A stretch of 64,000 bases of DNA from UBA2040 sp041751955 (GCA_041751955.1 JBGSIB010000002.1:1-64000), one strand, 5' to 3'; counted from the stretch's first letter, positions 25,226 to 34,654 are shown. Notes: generated from the letters alone by a model not told the origin. Made by a program: numbers and translations.

Positions 25226-25617
25226 GTACTATATTTTCCAAGATAGTTTCTGGCGAAATTCCTGCATATATAGTCTTTGAAGACGAAAAGCACTTGGCAT
25301 TTTTAGATGTTTTTCCATTGAGAAAAGGGCATGTACTTGTAGTGCCTAAAATGGAAGAGGATTATATTTTTGATATTGGAGACAGTGAATTAGGCGAATT
25401 GATGATTTTCGCAAAGAAAGTAGCGCATAAGATAAAAGCCGCTTTTCCTTGCACCAAGGTTGGAGTAGCGGTGGTTGGACTAGAAGTTGCACATGCCCAT
25501 ATTCATTTGATACCTATCAATTCGGTTTCTGATATGAATTTCCAACAACCCAAATTGAATTTAACGAAAGAAGAATTAGAATTCATTGCTGAGCAAATTC
25601 GGCAAGTTAAGGTATGA
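25222..25617 (+). CDS. HIT family nucleotide-binding hydrolase
   Basis: 131 residues with the histidine triad VAHAHIHLIPI (HxHxH) near residue 93, preceded by FSKIVSGEIPAYIVFED and LDVFPLRKGHVLVVPK, the usual Hint-branch landmarks. Members hydrolyse adenosine phosphoramidates or dinucleoside polyphosphates. It overlaps greA by 4 bp, a pairing common in Bacteroidetes. Substrate unknown. Confidence 0.93.
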   Translation: MSTIFSKIVSGEIPAYIVFEDEKHLAFLDVFPLRKGHVLVVPKMEEDYIFDIGDSELGELMIFAKKVAHKIKAAFPCTKVGVAVVGLEVAHAHIHLIPINSVSDMNFQQPKLNLTKEELEFIAEQIRQVKV

Positions 25618-25651
25618 TTTTTGTTTGTGACGAAGAATGAAAAGTATTGTT

Positions 25652-26713
25652 ATGAGAAAACTATTCCGCGTGTTTTTGGCCTTTCTATTTGGAAGTCAAG
25701 CTTTTGGTCAAAAAAATGAGGATGTAAGTATTTTGTTTGTGGGAAATAGTTATACCCACATGAACGATATGCCTTTTCTTTTCGATAAAATTGCCAAATC
25801 GAAGGGGAAATCTGTTCACGTCGAAATGAACACCCGAAGCAGTTCTACTTTTAATATTCACACCACGAGACCGGATTTATTTGAAGCCATCAAAAGTCGT
25901 AAGTGGGATTATGTTGTTCTTCAAGGATTTAGTAGGGAATTAGCTTATGAACCAGAGTATATTGATACAGCATCCCTTCCTTATTTCAGTCAAATTATTG
26001 ATTCCATCAAAGCAAATAATCCTTGCACAAACCTATTGCTTTATATGACTTGGGGTTACAAGGAAGGTTACGAGCATTTGGAAGAAACGGATACCTATGA
26101 AAAGATGACAGAACGAATTACTAACGGTTATCAATACCTAAGTAAAACGTTCAATATTCCAATTGTTCCAGTTGGTCAAGTGTGGAAAGAGTTCCGAAGT
26201 CAGTATCCTGAAATTGAATTGTACGATAAGGACAAAGCACATCCGAGTAAGAAAGGTTCGTATTTGTCTGCCTGTACCTTCTTTGCATCGATTTTCAATG
26301 AAAGTCCCGAAGGAGCAGTTACCTCAACTTTGAGGAATCAATTCGCGTCTAAAATTCAAAAGGTGGCTGGTGATTATGTCTTAGCAAATTTCAACGGTTA
26401 TTATTTGAACCAAAACTTTTTCAGACTCGATTGGAAAATAGAGAAAAATGGAAGTTTTTGGCTTAATGGTATGGCAAATTTTGAAAATGCAAAAAGTCTT
26501 TTATGGGATTTTGGTGACGGAACCACGGCCACAACATCTCGCATTAAACACCGATTTAAAGAAGCTGGTGAATACGATGTAGTGTTGACTATTGAGGATG
26601 AATGTGGTCTCAGAGAAATCAAACGCAAAGTGAAATTCACAGTACCAAAAGGTCCCAAAAGAATACCCAGATCTCGACCAATTAAAGGGAATAAGTTGAA
26701 GAAAAAGAGCTAG
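25652..26713 (+). CDS. Secreted SGNH-like hydrolase with C-terminal PKD domain
   Basis: 353 residues from ATG at 25652 (MRKLFRVFLAFLFGSQAFGQ signal peptide); an ATG at 25637 is also possible. Residues 25-225 resemble the SGNH/DUF4886 fold: ILFVGNSYTHMNDMP (nucleophile Ser in GNSYT), WDYVVLQGFSRE, LLLYMTWGYKEGYE and the DKAHPSKKGSYL Asp-His block. A PKD-type beta-sandwich follows (LLWDFGDGTTATTS, HRFKEAGEYDVVLTI). The C-terminus is basic (KGPKRIPRSRPIKGNKLKKK), with no T9SS tail. A surface or periplasmic esterase is inferred; substrate unknown. Confidence 0.75.
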   Translation: MRKLFRVFLAFLFGSQAFGQKNEDVSILFVGNSYTHMNDMPFLFDKIAKSKGKSVHVEMNTRSSSTFNIHTTRPDLFEAIKSRKWDYVVLQGFSRELAYEPEYIDTASLPYFSQIIDSIKANNPCTNLLLYMTWGYKEGYEHLEETDTYEKMTERITNGYQYLSKTFNIPIVPVGQVWKEFRSQYPEIELYDKDKAHPSKKGSYLSACTFFASIFNESPEGAVTSTLRNQFASKIQKVAGDYVLANFNGYYLNQNFFRLDWKIEKNGSFWLNGMANFENAKSLLWDFGDGTTATTSRIKHRFKEAGEYDVVLTIEDECGLREIKRKVKFTVPKGPKRIPRSRPIKGNKLKKKS

Positions 26714-26716
26714 AAT

Positions 26717-27898
26717 TTAGGATTTCAAAATCTTCTTTTTCAAAAATCTGAAAGGAGCAAAAATGACGTGCAGGAATTGATGATACCATTGTGTTAAATG
26801 CACCAAGTATTTCGTAAAGAAAACGAATAAGGTGATAAATAAAATAGCACCGATAATGGCTTGATATGGCTCTAAATTTTTACTGAAAAAGGCATTCAAT
26901 CGGAAGCCAAATATTCCTCCATAAAGAATAATGAAGTGTACGATAAATATTTGTAAGGTACTTTGACCAATTTTAATGAATAAATTTTCTTTGATGTTCA
27001 AGTATTTATCAATGAACATCAATATTCCTAGCACAATTAGCACTTGTCCGAAACGGGATAATACCCATTCCAATGAATTGATGTAAATTTTATCTTGACC
27101 AAGTGATTCGTAAAAGTAATGATCCAAAGCTTCTAAAGTGCCTATGCTGATAATGTTTAAAACAATCCCAATTCCAATAATGGTTAAAGGAAACCAGTTT
27201 TGTCGAACACGATCACCATATTTATTCAATAGAACACCAAACATTGCCCCAAACATGGAGAATGCAATCCAAGGAGATAATGGGAAATGTGATCTTGGCC
27301 CATGTACCATGTTTTGAATTAAATGCGGCCAACCCTCTGGGAAATGAACGTCGCGTGGAAAACTCATCAAATAAGGATAGAAACTCATTACAGTTATGCC
27401 TACGATGAAATAATAAAGCCACAACGGTCCAAAGTGCAACCAAGTGTACAAGCGATAGATGAGAAGAATAACAATGATTGCGCAACCTATGCTTTGTAAA
27501 ACATGAAAACCAAATACGTTTTCAGTTATGTTTCCCATAAAATAACCGATGTAACCGAATATATAGGTTTGAAGGAAATAACCCCAGAATAGGAGTTCAA
27601 ACGCTCTTCGAAAACCTTTACGCACCCGTTTATTTTCCCAATAAGGAACTTCTTTGTGCTTGGTGAGCAGATAGACAAAAATTAAACCAGTAACCGTGAA
27701 GAAAAGAGGGGCGGTAAATCCTCGTACAAAATGCCATGCTGTATAGGCGAAATTTTCAGGGACACGGTAACTTTCCTTTAAAGTTTCATCAACGAAATGC
27801 CCCTCTAGCATGAGTAAAATGGCGATAGAACGCGCCATATCTATAAATTTTAAACGTTCTCTGGAAATCTTTACTTCTGCGCTAGATGTTTCGCTCAT
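26717..27898 (-). CDS. Membrane acyltransferase-like protein (DUF1624 / HGSNAT-like)
   Basis: 393 residues with about ten helices. It starts with RLKFIDMARSIAILLMLEGH, the RxxxxDxxRgxai pattern with a His at the end of helix 1. FVRGFTAPLFFTVTGLIFVYLL follows. This is shared by DUF1624 and heparan-alpha-glucosaminide N-acetyltransferase-like proteins. A glycan-modifying transferase role is probable but the substrate is unknown. It is preceded by a strong promoter and converges with the SGNH/PKD gene, 3 bp away. Confidence 0.75.
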   Translation of the reverse strand: MSETSSAEVKISRERLKFIDMARSIAILLMLEGHFVDETLKESYRVPENFAYTAWHFVRGFTAPLFFTVTGLIFVYLLTKHKEVPYWENKRVRKGFRRAFELLFWGYFLQTYIFGYIGYFMGNITENVFGFHVLQSIGCAIIVILLIYRLYTWLHFGPLWLYYFIVGITVMSFYPYLMSFPRDVHFPEGWPHLIQNMVHGPRSHFPLSPWIAFSMFGAMFGVLLNKYGDRVRQNWFPLTIIGIGIVLNIISIGTLEALDHYFYESLGQDKIYINSLEWVLSRFGQVLIVLGILMFIDKYLNIKENLFIKIGQSTLQIFIVHFIILYGGIFGFRLNAFFSKNLEPYQAIIGAILFITLFVFFTKYLVHLTQWYHQFLHVIFAPFRFLKKKILKS

Positions 27899-27913
27899 TC
27901 ATCACATTTTATG

Positions 27914-27942
27914 CAAAGTTAAAAGAATCTTCTTTTATTCAA
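27914..27942 (-). promoter_or_regulatory. Strong Bacteroidetes promoter for the DUF1624-like gene
   Basis: On the minus strand TTG (27940-27942), 18-bp spacer, TAACTTTG (27914-27921); the ATG at 27898 follows after 15 nt. It lies in the 46-bp gap after the PorE-like gene, so the membrane protein is probably transcribed independently. Confidence 0.7.
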
Positions 27943-27944
27943 TC

Positions 27945-30182
27945 TTATTCTACCTTACCCGTTATAATCAATCGAATTTCTTCCTCACCATTTTTGGTTT
28001 TCAAGTAAACGGATTTAACGATTTTACCTGAATAACCAGTGGGGTCGAAAGTCACTTTTACCGTCATCGATTCACCCGCTTGCAATTGAGTTTTTTCTAA
28101 ATCTGCTACACTGCAATCACAAGGAGAACGAGGAGGAAGTAGTTCGATGGTATGATCATTGGAATTGGTGATTTTATAGGTGACTTCCAATTTTTTATTT
28201 GGATCGATTCGGCCTACATCTTTGGTGTTTTCTGCTGTTAATAAAGGTAAATCGACGATACTATCTTTGATGAATTGAACACTTTGGATTTCTATTTTCC
28301 GCTCCAGGCCTGCCGCACGCGAATACACAGAATTTTTTTGGTCATTCAAATTATCACTTACTAGCACATTGGCGGTGTATTCTCCAAAAGGCACTTCCGT
28401 GAAAGTCAATTTTCCACCGTTTTCAGCATTTTGATCGATGTACTTTTTAAAAACGCCACCTTCGTATGCATTGAGATAATTCACTAGAGAAGCAATTCGT
28501 CTCTTCGTCAAGTTGACGTTGTAATCACTTTTTGCCAAAGGACTGGCAAAACCTTTTATAGTCAAATTTATTTTTGCCCCTTTGTTCAGTTCTTCCAGCA
28601 ACAAATCTCTAAATTGATTCAAATCCTTCACTCCTTGATCCACATATTCTAAAAAGAAACTTTCAATATCTTCTTTGGCATCTTCGGCCTTTTCACCACC
28701 CAAACCAGAGGAATATTCCTTTTGGTATTTTTCGAGCATAGCACGATAATCTATGTAACTGTTGATGTAATTGACTTCTGTGGACGGCAAAACGCTTCTT
28801 GGGTCGGGAACATCATTGTGAAAATACAAGGTGACTGGCAAACGTTTACTGAGGTCAGCCAAAGTCTCTTCTTTGGTTTTGGGAGGTTCTATTTCTGGCG
28901 TTTCCACAAAAAACACATCGCTACAACATGTCGGATTTTTACTGTAATTCACACCCAAACGGTTGCTCGCAAGATATTCGCGGTTTTTGTTTTTGAAATA
29001 GTAAATGTCATTCGCGGGGCTGTTATAGGGCAAACCTATATTTTTTGGAGTTTCGAAATTGGTGGTGTATTTCGATGCAAAAATGTCTAATCCTCCCAAA
29101 CCATCTGGCCAAGAACTTGAAAAGTAAAGTGTTTTCTCCTTATAATCCCACCATGGTGAAGTTTCATTGTCCAACGAGTTCAAACTTTTCAAATTGCGGA
29201 CTTTCCCGTATTGATTTCCATTTTTTATCTCGCTGTACCACAAATCTAGACCACCTTCGGTTCCATTTCTATCGCTGGCAAAAATCAAAACTTCCTTATC
29301 ATCCCAATTCGCTATGCACGGCATAGTGGTATTACTGCCAGATTCATTAATGATTTCACCCAATGAATCGGGCACTAACCATTTTCCATCTCGAAAAGTA
29401 GCAACCATTATTTTACAACGATATTGGTGACCGTCATCCGCGCAAAGGCTGAAATAAAAGCGGGAACTGTCCAGCGAAAAAGTTCCATTGCCTGAACTCA
29501 TTTTATCGAAATAAAGCGCTTTGATAATTTCTGGCTCGCTGTCTGTTGAATCCAAAAGGGATTTTTGATACAAATGGGTATAGTAATTTTTATCGTAAAC
29601 TTCTTCACTGCTGGAAACTGAATCGGCTTTCAAGGAAGAAAAAATGAGCCAATCTTTGTAAATCAAATGGCCAAATTCAGCATCTTTTGAGTTGATATCA
29701 TCGTTTAAATGTTGAATAGGATACTGACCTTCTGTTTGGTCTTTTGCCCACAAACAGCTTTCTATTTCGCGTTTCGCTTTTTGATAGAGATAGTCTTTTT
29801 TGCTTTTGGCGTATTTTTTTTTGGCGAGTTTGAAGGTTTCTAGTGCTTCATCGTATTTGCCATTTTGCTTCTGCATGAGTCCCAATTGCAAAAGACTTGC
29901 CGGATAAATTAGCGTGGTTTCTTTGGCATAAACTTTCGCATAATATTTTTCGGCGTTGCGGTAATCTTTGTAAGCACGAAGTGTTTCCGCGTAGGACCAA
30001 AGTATTGCAACAGAATTGGAATCAATTTCTAAAGCTTTCTGATAATAATCAAGTGCGTAATAGAAATCACCTTTTTCATATTGTTCTTGGGCATATTTCA
30101 GGTATTTGCTCAATTCCGTTTGACCAAAAGAGCCGAAGGAAAATGCACCCAGAAAAATGAGTATCAAATATAATCTGGACAT
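27945..30182 (-). CDS. PorE-like TPR/PD40/OmpA protein with C-terminal DUF1573 domain
   Basis: 745 residues. Signal peptide MSRLYLILIFLGAFSFGSFG. TPRs occupy about 20-130 (YEKGDFYYALDYYQKALEID, NAEKYYAKVYAKE). PD40-like propeller blades cover about 160-420 (DKEVLIFASDRNGTEGGLDL, SSWPDGLGGLDIFAS). An OmpA_C-like peptidoglycan-binding region lies about 455-620 (TLYFHNDVPDPRS, LTIKGFASPLAKSDYNVNLT, KRRIASLVNYL). The end (655-745) resembles DUF1573 (VTYKITNSNDHTIELLPPRS, VKVTFDPTGYSGKIVKSVYL). PorE links T9SS ring components to peptidoglycan. It overlaps the PorP/SprF-like gene by 19 bp, the usual pairing. Whether it is a core T9SS part or a gliding/adhesin accessory is open. Confidence 0.8.
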   Translation of the reverse strand: MSRLYLILIFLGAFSFGSFGQTELSKYLKYAQEQYEKGDFYYALDYYQKALEIDSNSVAILWSYAETLRAYKDYRNAEKYYAKVYAKETTLIYPASLLQLGLMQKQNGKYDEALETFKLAKKKYAKSKKDYLYQKAKREIESCLWAKDQTEGQYPIQHLNDDINSKDAEFGHLIYKDWLIFSSLKADSVSSSEEVYDKNYYTHLYQKSLLDSTDSEPEIIKALYFDKMSSGNGTFSLDSSRFYFSLCADDGHQYRCKIMVATFRDGKWLVPDSLGEIINESGSNTTMPCIANWDDKEVLIFASDRNGTEGGLDLWYSEIKNGNQYGKVRNLKSLNSLDNETSPWWDYKEKTLYFSSSWPDGLGGLDIFASKYTTNFETPKNIGLPYNSPANDIYYFKNKNREYLASNRLGVNYSKNPTCCSDVFFVETPEIEPPKTKEETLADLSKRLPVTLYFHNDVPDPRSVLPSTEVNYINSYIDYRAMLEKYQKEYSSGLGGEKAEDAKEDIESFFLEYVDQGVKDLNQFRDLLLEELNKGAKINLTIKGFASPLAKSDYNVNLTKRRIASLVNYLNAYEGGVFKKYIDQNAENGGKLTFTEVPFGEYTANVLVSDNLNDQKNSVYSRAAGLERKIEIQSVQFIKDSIVDLPLLTAENTKDVGRIDPNKKLEVTYKITNSNDHTIELLPPRSPCDCSVADLEKTQLQAGESMTVKVTFDPTGYSGKIVKSVYLKTKNGEEEIRLIITGKVE

Positions 30183-31171
30183 ACTCTATGTACTATTTTT
30201 TTGGGTTTGAGCGAGCGGTGAATATAGCGAACGGCAAATTCAATTCCACCACGAGCGCCGCTGGCTTGGGTCAATTTTGAAAAATTCATATCATAACTCA
30301 CCCCAAAAAACCAATCTTGGTAATCCATTCCGACAGAGAAATAAGCCGCATCTTTGAAACGATACCAAACACCACCTTGAATAGCTCTATAAACTGTTTT
30401 TTGATTGCTCAACAAATATTTTACCGATGATCCTAAAACGATTGCTCTATACTTTCCTTGGAACGAAACATTCACAGCCGGCAAAAGAATGATGTCTTTT
30501 CGAAGGCTTAGATCATAATGTGCAAAAAAGTTTCCTCGGATATCACGTGTTATTTTTTCACCAAAAAAACCTTGATTTGGACGATTCAAATTGTAAAATC
30601 CTATTCCCGTGTTTAACTTGTTTTTAGGGTCTATTTTCCAGTCTAGAACAGTTCCAAGTCCTGTTGAGAGATTGGTTTTGCTGTCGGTTTGAAAAGTTTC
30701 GTTAGTGGGTAAACTAGGATCAAACATTACACCATCAAACTGATTATCAAAGGTTAAGGGAAACGGGTTCAAGCGACGTTGATTCATGCCGATATTCACG
30801 CCAGGACGAAAAACCAGAGAGGAATCACTGTTCAGATAAAAAGGAAGATTTGCGTTCGCTTGAATTTCCAAAGTTCTCAATTTTCCGTCACCAACCACAT
30901 CGTGAAATACCAAGAGGCCATAACCAATTTCTCGCTTTGTTTGAAAACGACTGTCGAAGGATACCGACAAAGTTTGATAAGGAATGGTCACACTTCTCCA
31001 TTGATCACGATAGTTGGCTATAAAACGAAAATCTCCTGAAAAGTTACCAGCTTGACCCGGACTTAGATACAGCGGATTATCCACAAATTGCGACCAATGA
31101 ATATCTTGTGCGCGCAAATTACCGCACAAAAACAGGATGGCAAGAAAGAAGAAAAACTTCAGATTTTTCAT
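30164..31171 (-). CDS. PorP/SprF family type IX secretion membrane protein
   Basis: 335 residues from the ATG at 31171 (MKNLKFFFFLAILFLCGNLR signal peptide); an ATG at 31180 is also possible. The mature start AQDIHWSQFVDNPLYLSPGQ, then AGNFSGDFRFIANYRDQW, is the PorP/SprF signature, followed by GYGLLVFHDVVGDGKL and many barrel strands. PorP-like proteins are outer-membrane partners of T9SS cargo or of SprB-type adhesins. It is followed by the overlapping PorE-like gene, which implies a functional pair. Confidence 0.9.
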   Translation of the reverse strand: MKNLKFFFFLAILFLCGNLRAQDIHWSQFVDNPLYLSPGQAGNFSGDFRFIANYRDQWRSVTIPYQTLSVSFDSRFQTKREIGYGLLVFHDVVGDGKLRTLEIQANANLPFYLNSDSSLVFRPGVNIGMNQRRLNPFPLTFDNQFDGVMFDPSLPTNETFQTDSKTNLSTGLGTVLDWKIDPKNKLNTGIGFYNLNRPNQGFFGEKITRDIRGNFFAHYDLSLRKDIILLPAVNVSFQGKYRAIVLGSSVKYLLSNQKTVYRAIQGGVWYRFKDAAYFSVGMDYQDWFFGVSYDMNFSKLTQASGARGGIEFAVRYIHRSLKPKKIVHRVCPDYI

Positions 31172-31245
31172 TTCTTCCATGAAATTAAGCAAAAAATTGG
31201 CTGAAACAAAAGAAATTCAGCCCAGTAAAAGTTTGAATCGATGAA

Positions 31246-31926
31246 TTAAGGATTGCTAATGGAAAGCGGCAAAATTTTACCTCTAAAAAAACGATAGCCT
31301 GTAAAGAGAAAATCAGCAATATATTTTGCTGTTTCTTCCGGTTGATGAGGAGCCTCGTATCCTGGAAAAGCCTCGCTTAACATTTCAGTTTGCACCGCGC
31401 CTAAACACAAGCAATTCATCGCAATTTTAGTGTCTTTGTATTCCTCGGAAAACAATTCCGTAAAACTACACAAGGCTGCTTTTGAGGTAGAATATGCGCT
31501 CAAACCAGCAAATTTTAAACTGCCTTGAAAACCACCCATCGAACTGATATTCACTACATGTGAACCTTCAGGATTAAGGAAAGAAACGGCCGCTTGCATG
31601 GTTTGAAAAACCCCTAAAACATTGACTTGATAACAAGATTGCAATTCTTCGGTTGAGATTTCGGTAAAAGGTTTATTGACCAATTTACCTGCATTATTCA
31701 CCATAAAATCGAATGTTCCAATGGATTCAAAAATTGTTTTCGCATCTTCGCGAACGCTTTCAGAGGCCAAATCAAATGGATGAAAGAGAACGTTGGTGAA
31801 ATTGCAGAATTCTAAGTTGTTGTTGCGCGACAAAGCGTGAACTTCGTTGTCTGGATTTCGGGCTAGTTCGAGTACTAGTTCTTTCCCGATTCCTCTGCTC
31901 GTGCCTACAACAACTATCTTATTCAT
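31246..31926 (-). CDS. Short-chain dehydrogenase/reductase
   Basis: 226 residues, Rossmann fold. Motifs: VVVGTSRGIGKELVLEL (TGxxxGxG-like nucleotide loop), FMVNNAGKLV (NNAG), VVNISSMGGF (catalytic Ser) and LSAYSTSKAALCSFTEL (YxxxK). It overlaps the upstream ferredoxin-reductase gene by 8 bp and is the last gene of a three-gene leftward operon. The substrate is unknown. Confidence 0.9.
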   Translation of the reverse strand: MNKIVVVGTSRGIGKELVLELARNPDNEVHALSRNNNLEFCNFTNVLFHPFDLASESVREDAKTIFESIGTFDFMVNNAGKLVNKPFTEISTEELQSCYQVNVLGVFQTMQAAVSFLNPEGSHVVNISSMGGFQGSLKFAGLSAYSTSKAALCSFTELFSEEYKDTKIAMNCLCLGAVQTEMLSEAFPGYEAPHQPEETAKYIADFLFTGYRFFRGKILPLSISNP

Positions 31927-32989
31927 CGAAGGAAATGGTCAATTTATTGGATGTAGGAACAGCTTGGCAGCATAGAATATAACCTTCAGCCACTTCTTCA
32001 TCCGTTAATGAATAATTCAATTTCATTTTGGCAGAACCTTCTAAAACTTTCGATTTGCATGAACTACAAACTCCACCTCTACAAGAGTAAGGAGGGTCAT
32101 AACCTTCGGAGTTCAATTGGTCCAAAATTCCTTTTCCTTTCGGTTTGTAGGAAAGATCAATGCGTTCACCTTCTAAAATAACCGTTACTTCGCTGGCAAC
32201 TTCTTCAGTTCCGTCGACAGCAGGAGCTACTTCATCTGGGCTTGGCGCTGTAAACAATTCCAATTTGATTTTTTCTTTGGGAACACCAAATTCTGCTAAT
32301 TTCTCTTGAACACCTTCAATCATGGCCAACGGTCCGCAAAGGAAAAATGCGTCCGCTTTTAAAATGTCAAGATGTTCTTTGATATAAGCGTGAACAGTTT
32401 CTCTATCCAACAAGCCCATTCTTGGGTGCTCTGTTTCTGAATTCTGATAATAAATATTTGTTTTTACTCGAGAAAGACCTTCAATTTCGTCTTTAAACAT
32501 TGTCGCTTCTTGATTTTGATTTCCATAAACCAAGTGCATATCTCCGCCCGTTTTTTGCAATTTTTTTGCGATGGAAAGAATAGGTGTAATTCCACTTCCT
32601 CCTGCAAAGGCAACAACATTTCGATGTCCGTCTTCTAATTTAAAATTTCCTTCAGGACTGCTGCACAAAATAGTGTCACCAACCTGAACTTCTTTTTTGA
32701 AAAAGTTAGAAATAAGTCCATTTTCAATCGCTTTAACGCCAATGGATAAATCTTCATCCGTCCCACTGCAAATAGAATACGAACGACGATGCTCTTCACC
32801 ATTCAAAGAGATAGAGAAGTTTAAATACTGTCCCGGAATGAAGGTGAATTTGTCTTTGAGTTCGCTTGGAATATCCAAAACAACTTGCACAGCATCTTCC
32901 GTAATATGGCGAAGTTCTTTGATTTGAACTTCATAGAATCCACGCGGAAGTTTATTTTCTTTTTTCTTATTTCTGCTAAACAATCCCAT
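31919..32989 (-). CDS. PaaE-like flavin/2Fe-2S reductase, copy 2
   Basis: 356 residues: FAD-binding beta-barrel (RRSYSICSGTDEDLSI, FAD RxYS motif), NAD-binding domain (VAFAGGSGITPILSIAK, FFLCGPLAMIEGVQEKL) and C-terminal plant-type ferredoxin with the cluster motif SCRGGVCSSCKSK and a distal Cys in GYILCCQAVP. Such proteins pass electrons from NAD(P)H to oxygenases or desaturases. It is encoded 5 bp after a close paralog and overlaps the SDR gene. No oxygenase partner is present nearby, so the acceptor is unknown; the name PaaE describes architecture only. Confidence 0.9.
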   Translation of the reverse strand: MGLFSRNKKKENKLPRGFYEVQIKELRHITEDAVQVVLDIPSELKDKFTFIPGQYLNFSISLNGEEHRRSYSICSGTDEDLSIGVKAIENGLISNFFKKEVQVGDTILCSSPEGNFKLEDGHRNVVAFAGGSGITPILSIAKKLQKTGGDMHLVYGNQNQEATMFKDEIEGLSRVKTNIYYQNSETEHPRMGLLDRETVHAYIKEHLDILKADAFFLCGPLAMIEGVQEKLAEFGVPKEKIKLELFTAPSPDEVAPAVDGTEEVASEVTVILEGERIDLSYKPKGKGILDQLNSEGYDPPYSCRGGVCSSCKSKVLEGSAKMKLNYSLTDEEVAEGYILCCQAVPTSNKLTISFDE

Positions 32990-32994
32990 ATTAC

Positions 32995-34062
32995 TTATTC
33001 GTCAAATGATACAATTATTTTCTCACTCGTTGGATGCGCTTGACAAGTCAAAATGTACCCGTCGGCAACTTCTTGCTCGTCTAAAGCGAAGTTAACATCC
33101 ATTCGAGCGCTTCCTTCTATAACTTTTGCCTTGCATGTACAACAAACACCACCTTTACACGCAAAAGGCAAATCTGCTCCTGCGGCGAAAGCGGCGTCTA
33201 ATATTTTTTCTCCAGCTTGCAAATTCACAGGGAATTCGTCGCCATCGATAATCACAATCATGTTGGATTCTACATCATGTTTGGCTGCTTCGATTACCGC
33301 TTTGGTAGGTTCAACATCTCCAGCAGTGAAAAGTTCGAAATGGATATTTTTTTCATCAACGCCCATGGATTCCAAGGACTTTTTAACGGAGAAAATCATG
33401 TCTGTTGGGCCGCAAATAAATGCTTCATCCACGCCTTCATGACTTAAAAATGTGTTGTATAAATCGTCACATTTTTCACCGTTAATTCTTCCTTTTTGGA
33501 TTTTATTTCCCAGACTTTCACGCGATAAAATGTGAATGATGCGGAAATTGTCCAGGTGGCGGTTTTTTAAAGCTTCAATTTCCTCTCGAAAAATGATGCT
33601 TCCTGTATTTTTATTTCCGTAGAACAAGCTAACTTGGCTATTGGGCTCTTCTCTCAAAATGGTTTTTAAAATAGAAAGAACAGGTGTGATTCCTGATCCA
33701 GCTGCAAACAAGGCATAGCTTTTTTTGTTCTTTGGGTCAATTTCTACTTTAAAATTTCCGGTTGGCGTCATTACTTCCAATTCGTCCCCCGCCTTTATAA
33801 TATCGTTGGCAAAAGTAGAGAATTTACCTCCTTCAACTTGTTTTACCGCCACACGCCATTCGTTTTGAAATGGAGCGGAGCAAAGCGAATATGATCTTCG
33901 AATGTCTTCACCTTTGATGTCTGTTTTTAGGGTCAAATACTGACCTGAAACATAAGCGTAATCGTCTATCAGATTCGTGGGAACGTCAAAAGCAATGGAA
34001 ACACAATCTTCCGTTTCCTTGATGACCTCTTTTACTTTTAAAGAATGAAATTTTGGTGTCAT
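32995..34062 (-). CDS. PaaE-like flavin/2Fe-2S reductase, copy 1
   Basis: 355 residues with the same three-domain layout as the downstream gene: RRSYSLCSAPFQNEWRVAVK, LFAAGSGITPVLSILKT, AFICGPTDMIFSVKKSL, and the ferredoxin motif CKGGVCCTCKAKVIEGSARM with distal GYILTCQAHP. The two proteins diverge throughout, so the duplication is not recent. A strong TTG-N17-TAAATTTG promoter lies upstream, making this the first gene of the operon with copy 2 and the SDR. The paaABCD genes of phenylacetate degradation are not in the window. Confidence 0.9.
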   Translation of the reverse strand: MTPKFHSLKVKEVIKETEDCVSIAFDVPTNLIDDYAYVSGQYLTLKTDIKGEDIRRSYSLCSAPFQNEWRVAVKQVEGGKFSTFANDIIKAGDELEVMTPTGNFKVEIDPKNKKSYALFAAGSGITPVLSILKTILREEPNSQVSLFYGNKNTGSIIFREEIEALKNRHLDNFRIIHILSRESLGNKIQKGRINGEKCDDLYNTFLSHEGVDEAFICGPTDMIFSVKKSLESMGVDEKNIHFELFTAGDVEPTKAVIEAAKHDVESNMIVIIDGDEFPVNLQAGEKILDAAFAAGADLPFACKGGVCCTCKAKVIEGSARMDVNFALDEQEVADGYILTCQAHPTSEKIIVSFDE

Positions 34063-34087
34063 GCGTTTAATGCCAATTTTTGGAATG

Positions 34088-34115
34088 CAAATTTACGATT
34101 TTATCAAGCGCGCAA
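34088..34115 (-). promoter_or_regulatory. Strong Bacteroidetes promoter for the PaaE-like/SDR operon
   Basis: Minus strand: TTG (34113-34115), 17-bp spacer, TAAATTTG (34088-34095). The ATG at 34062 follows after 25 nt. Confidence 0.7.
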
Positions 34116-34207
34116 ATCAAAAAAGTTTAAAACGGAATGATTCAAAATAAGCGAAATAAAATTGAACGAAAATGTTCTTTTCCTGTACTGAAAGAAAATA
34201 CAATAGC

Positions 34208-34642
34208 ATGAACAACATACTCATTACCTTATTATTGCTCTTTTTGGCTTTCAGTTCGGTCGCGCAAACGGACAAAACAGCTGAATTAGTCGGCAAGAAA
34301 TTCAAGACAGATGTAGTAATCGGTTCCACGGATTATGGCTGGTCACCAAAGATTGAATCTGTTAATTTGACCCAAGCCGATATTCATCCATGGGGATATT
34401 TTTTGCAATTGAATGATGATGGAAGCTTTATCGCGTTTAATCAAAATAGTTGCGGAAACGATTGCCGGGTGAAAGTTTCGGGTACGTATAAAATTGAGAA
34501 TGGCGTCATAGAATTCGTGACGAATACGATACGGTTCATGGATATTTGTGCTGCGAAACCTAAACAAGAGATTAATTCTTCTATTGGTTCATATAAAATT
34601 AAGGAAACAGGGGGAAGAATAAGCTTGGTGCGGGTTGGCTAG
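34208..34642 (+). CDS. Small secreted protein of unknown function
   Basis: 144 residues from ATG at 34208, which gives a signal peptide (MNNILITLLLLFLAFSSVAQ); the frame extends upstream to 34172 without improving it. The mature part has LNDDGSFIAFNQNSCGNDC, then VKVSGTYKIENGVIEFVTN, a lipocalin/META-like strand pattern with a CGNDC pair and a third Cys in MDICAAKP. No family was recognised with certainty. Confidence 0.6.
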   Translation: MNNILITLLLLFLAFSSVAQTDKTAELVGKKFKTDVVIGSTDYGWSPKIESVNLTQADIHPWGYFLQLNDDGSFIAFNQNSCGNDCRVKVSGTYKIENGVIEFVTNTIRFMDICAAKPKQEINSSIGSYKIKETGGRISLVRVG

Positions 34643-34654
34643 CTCGTTTTGTTG

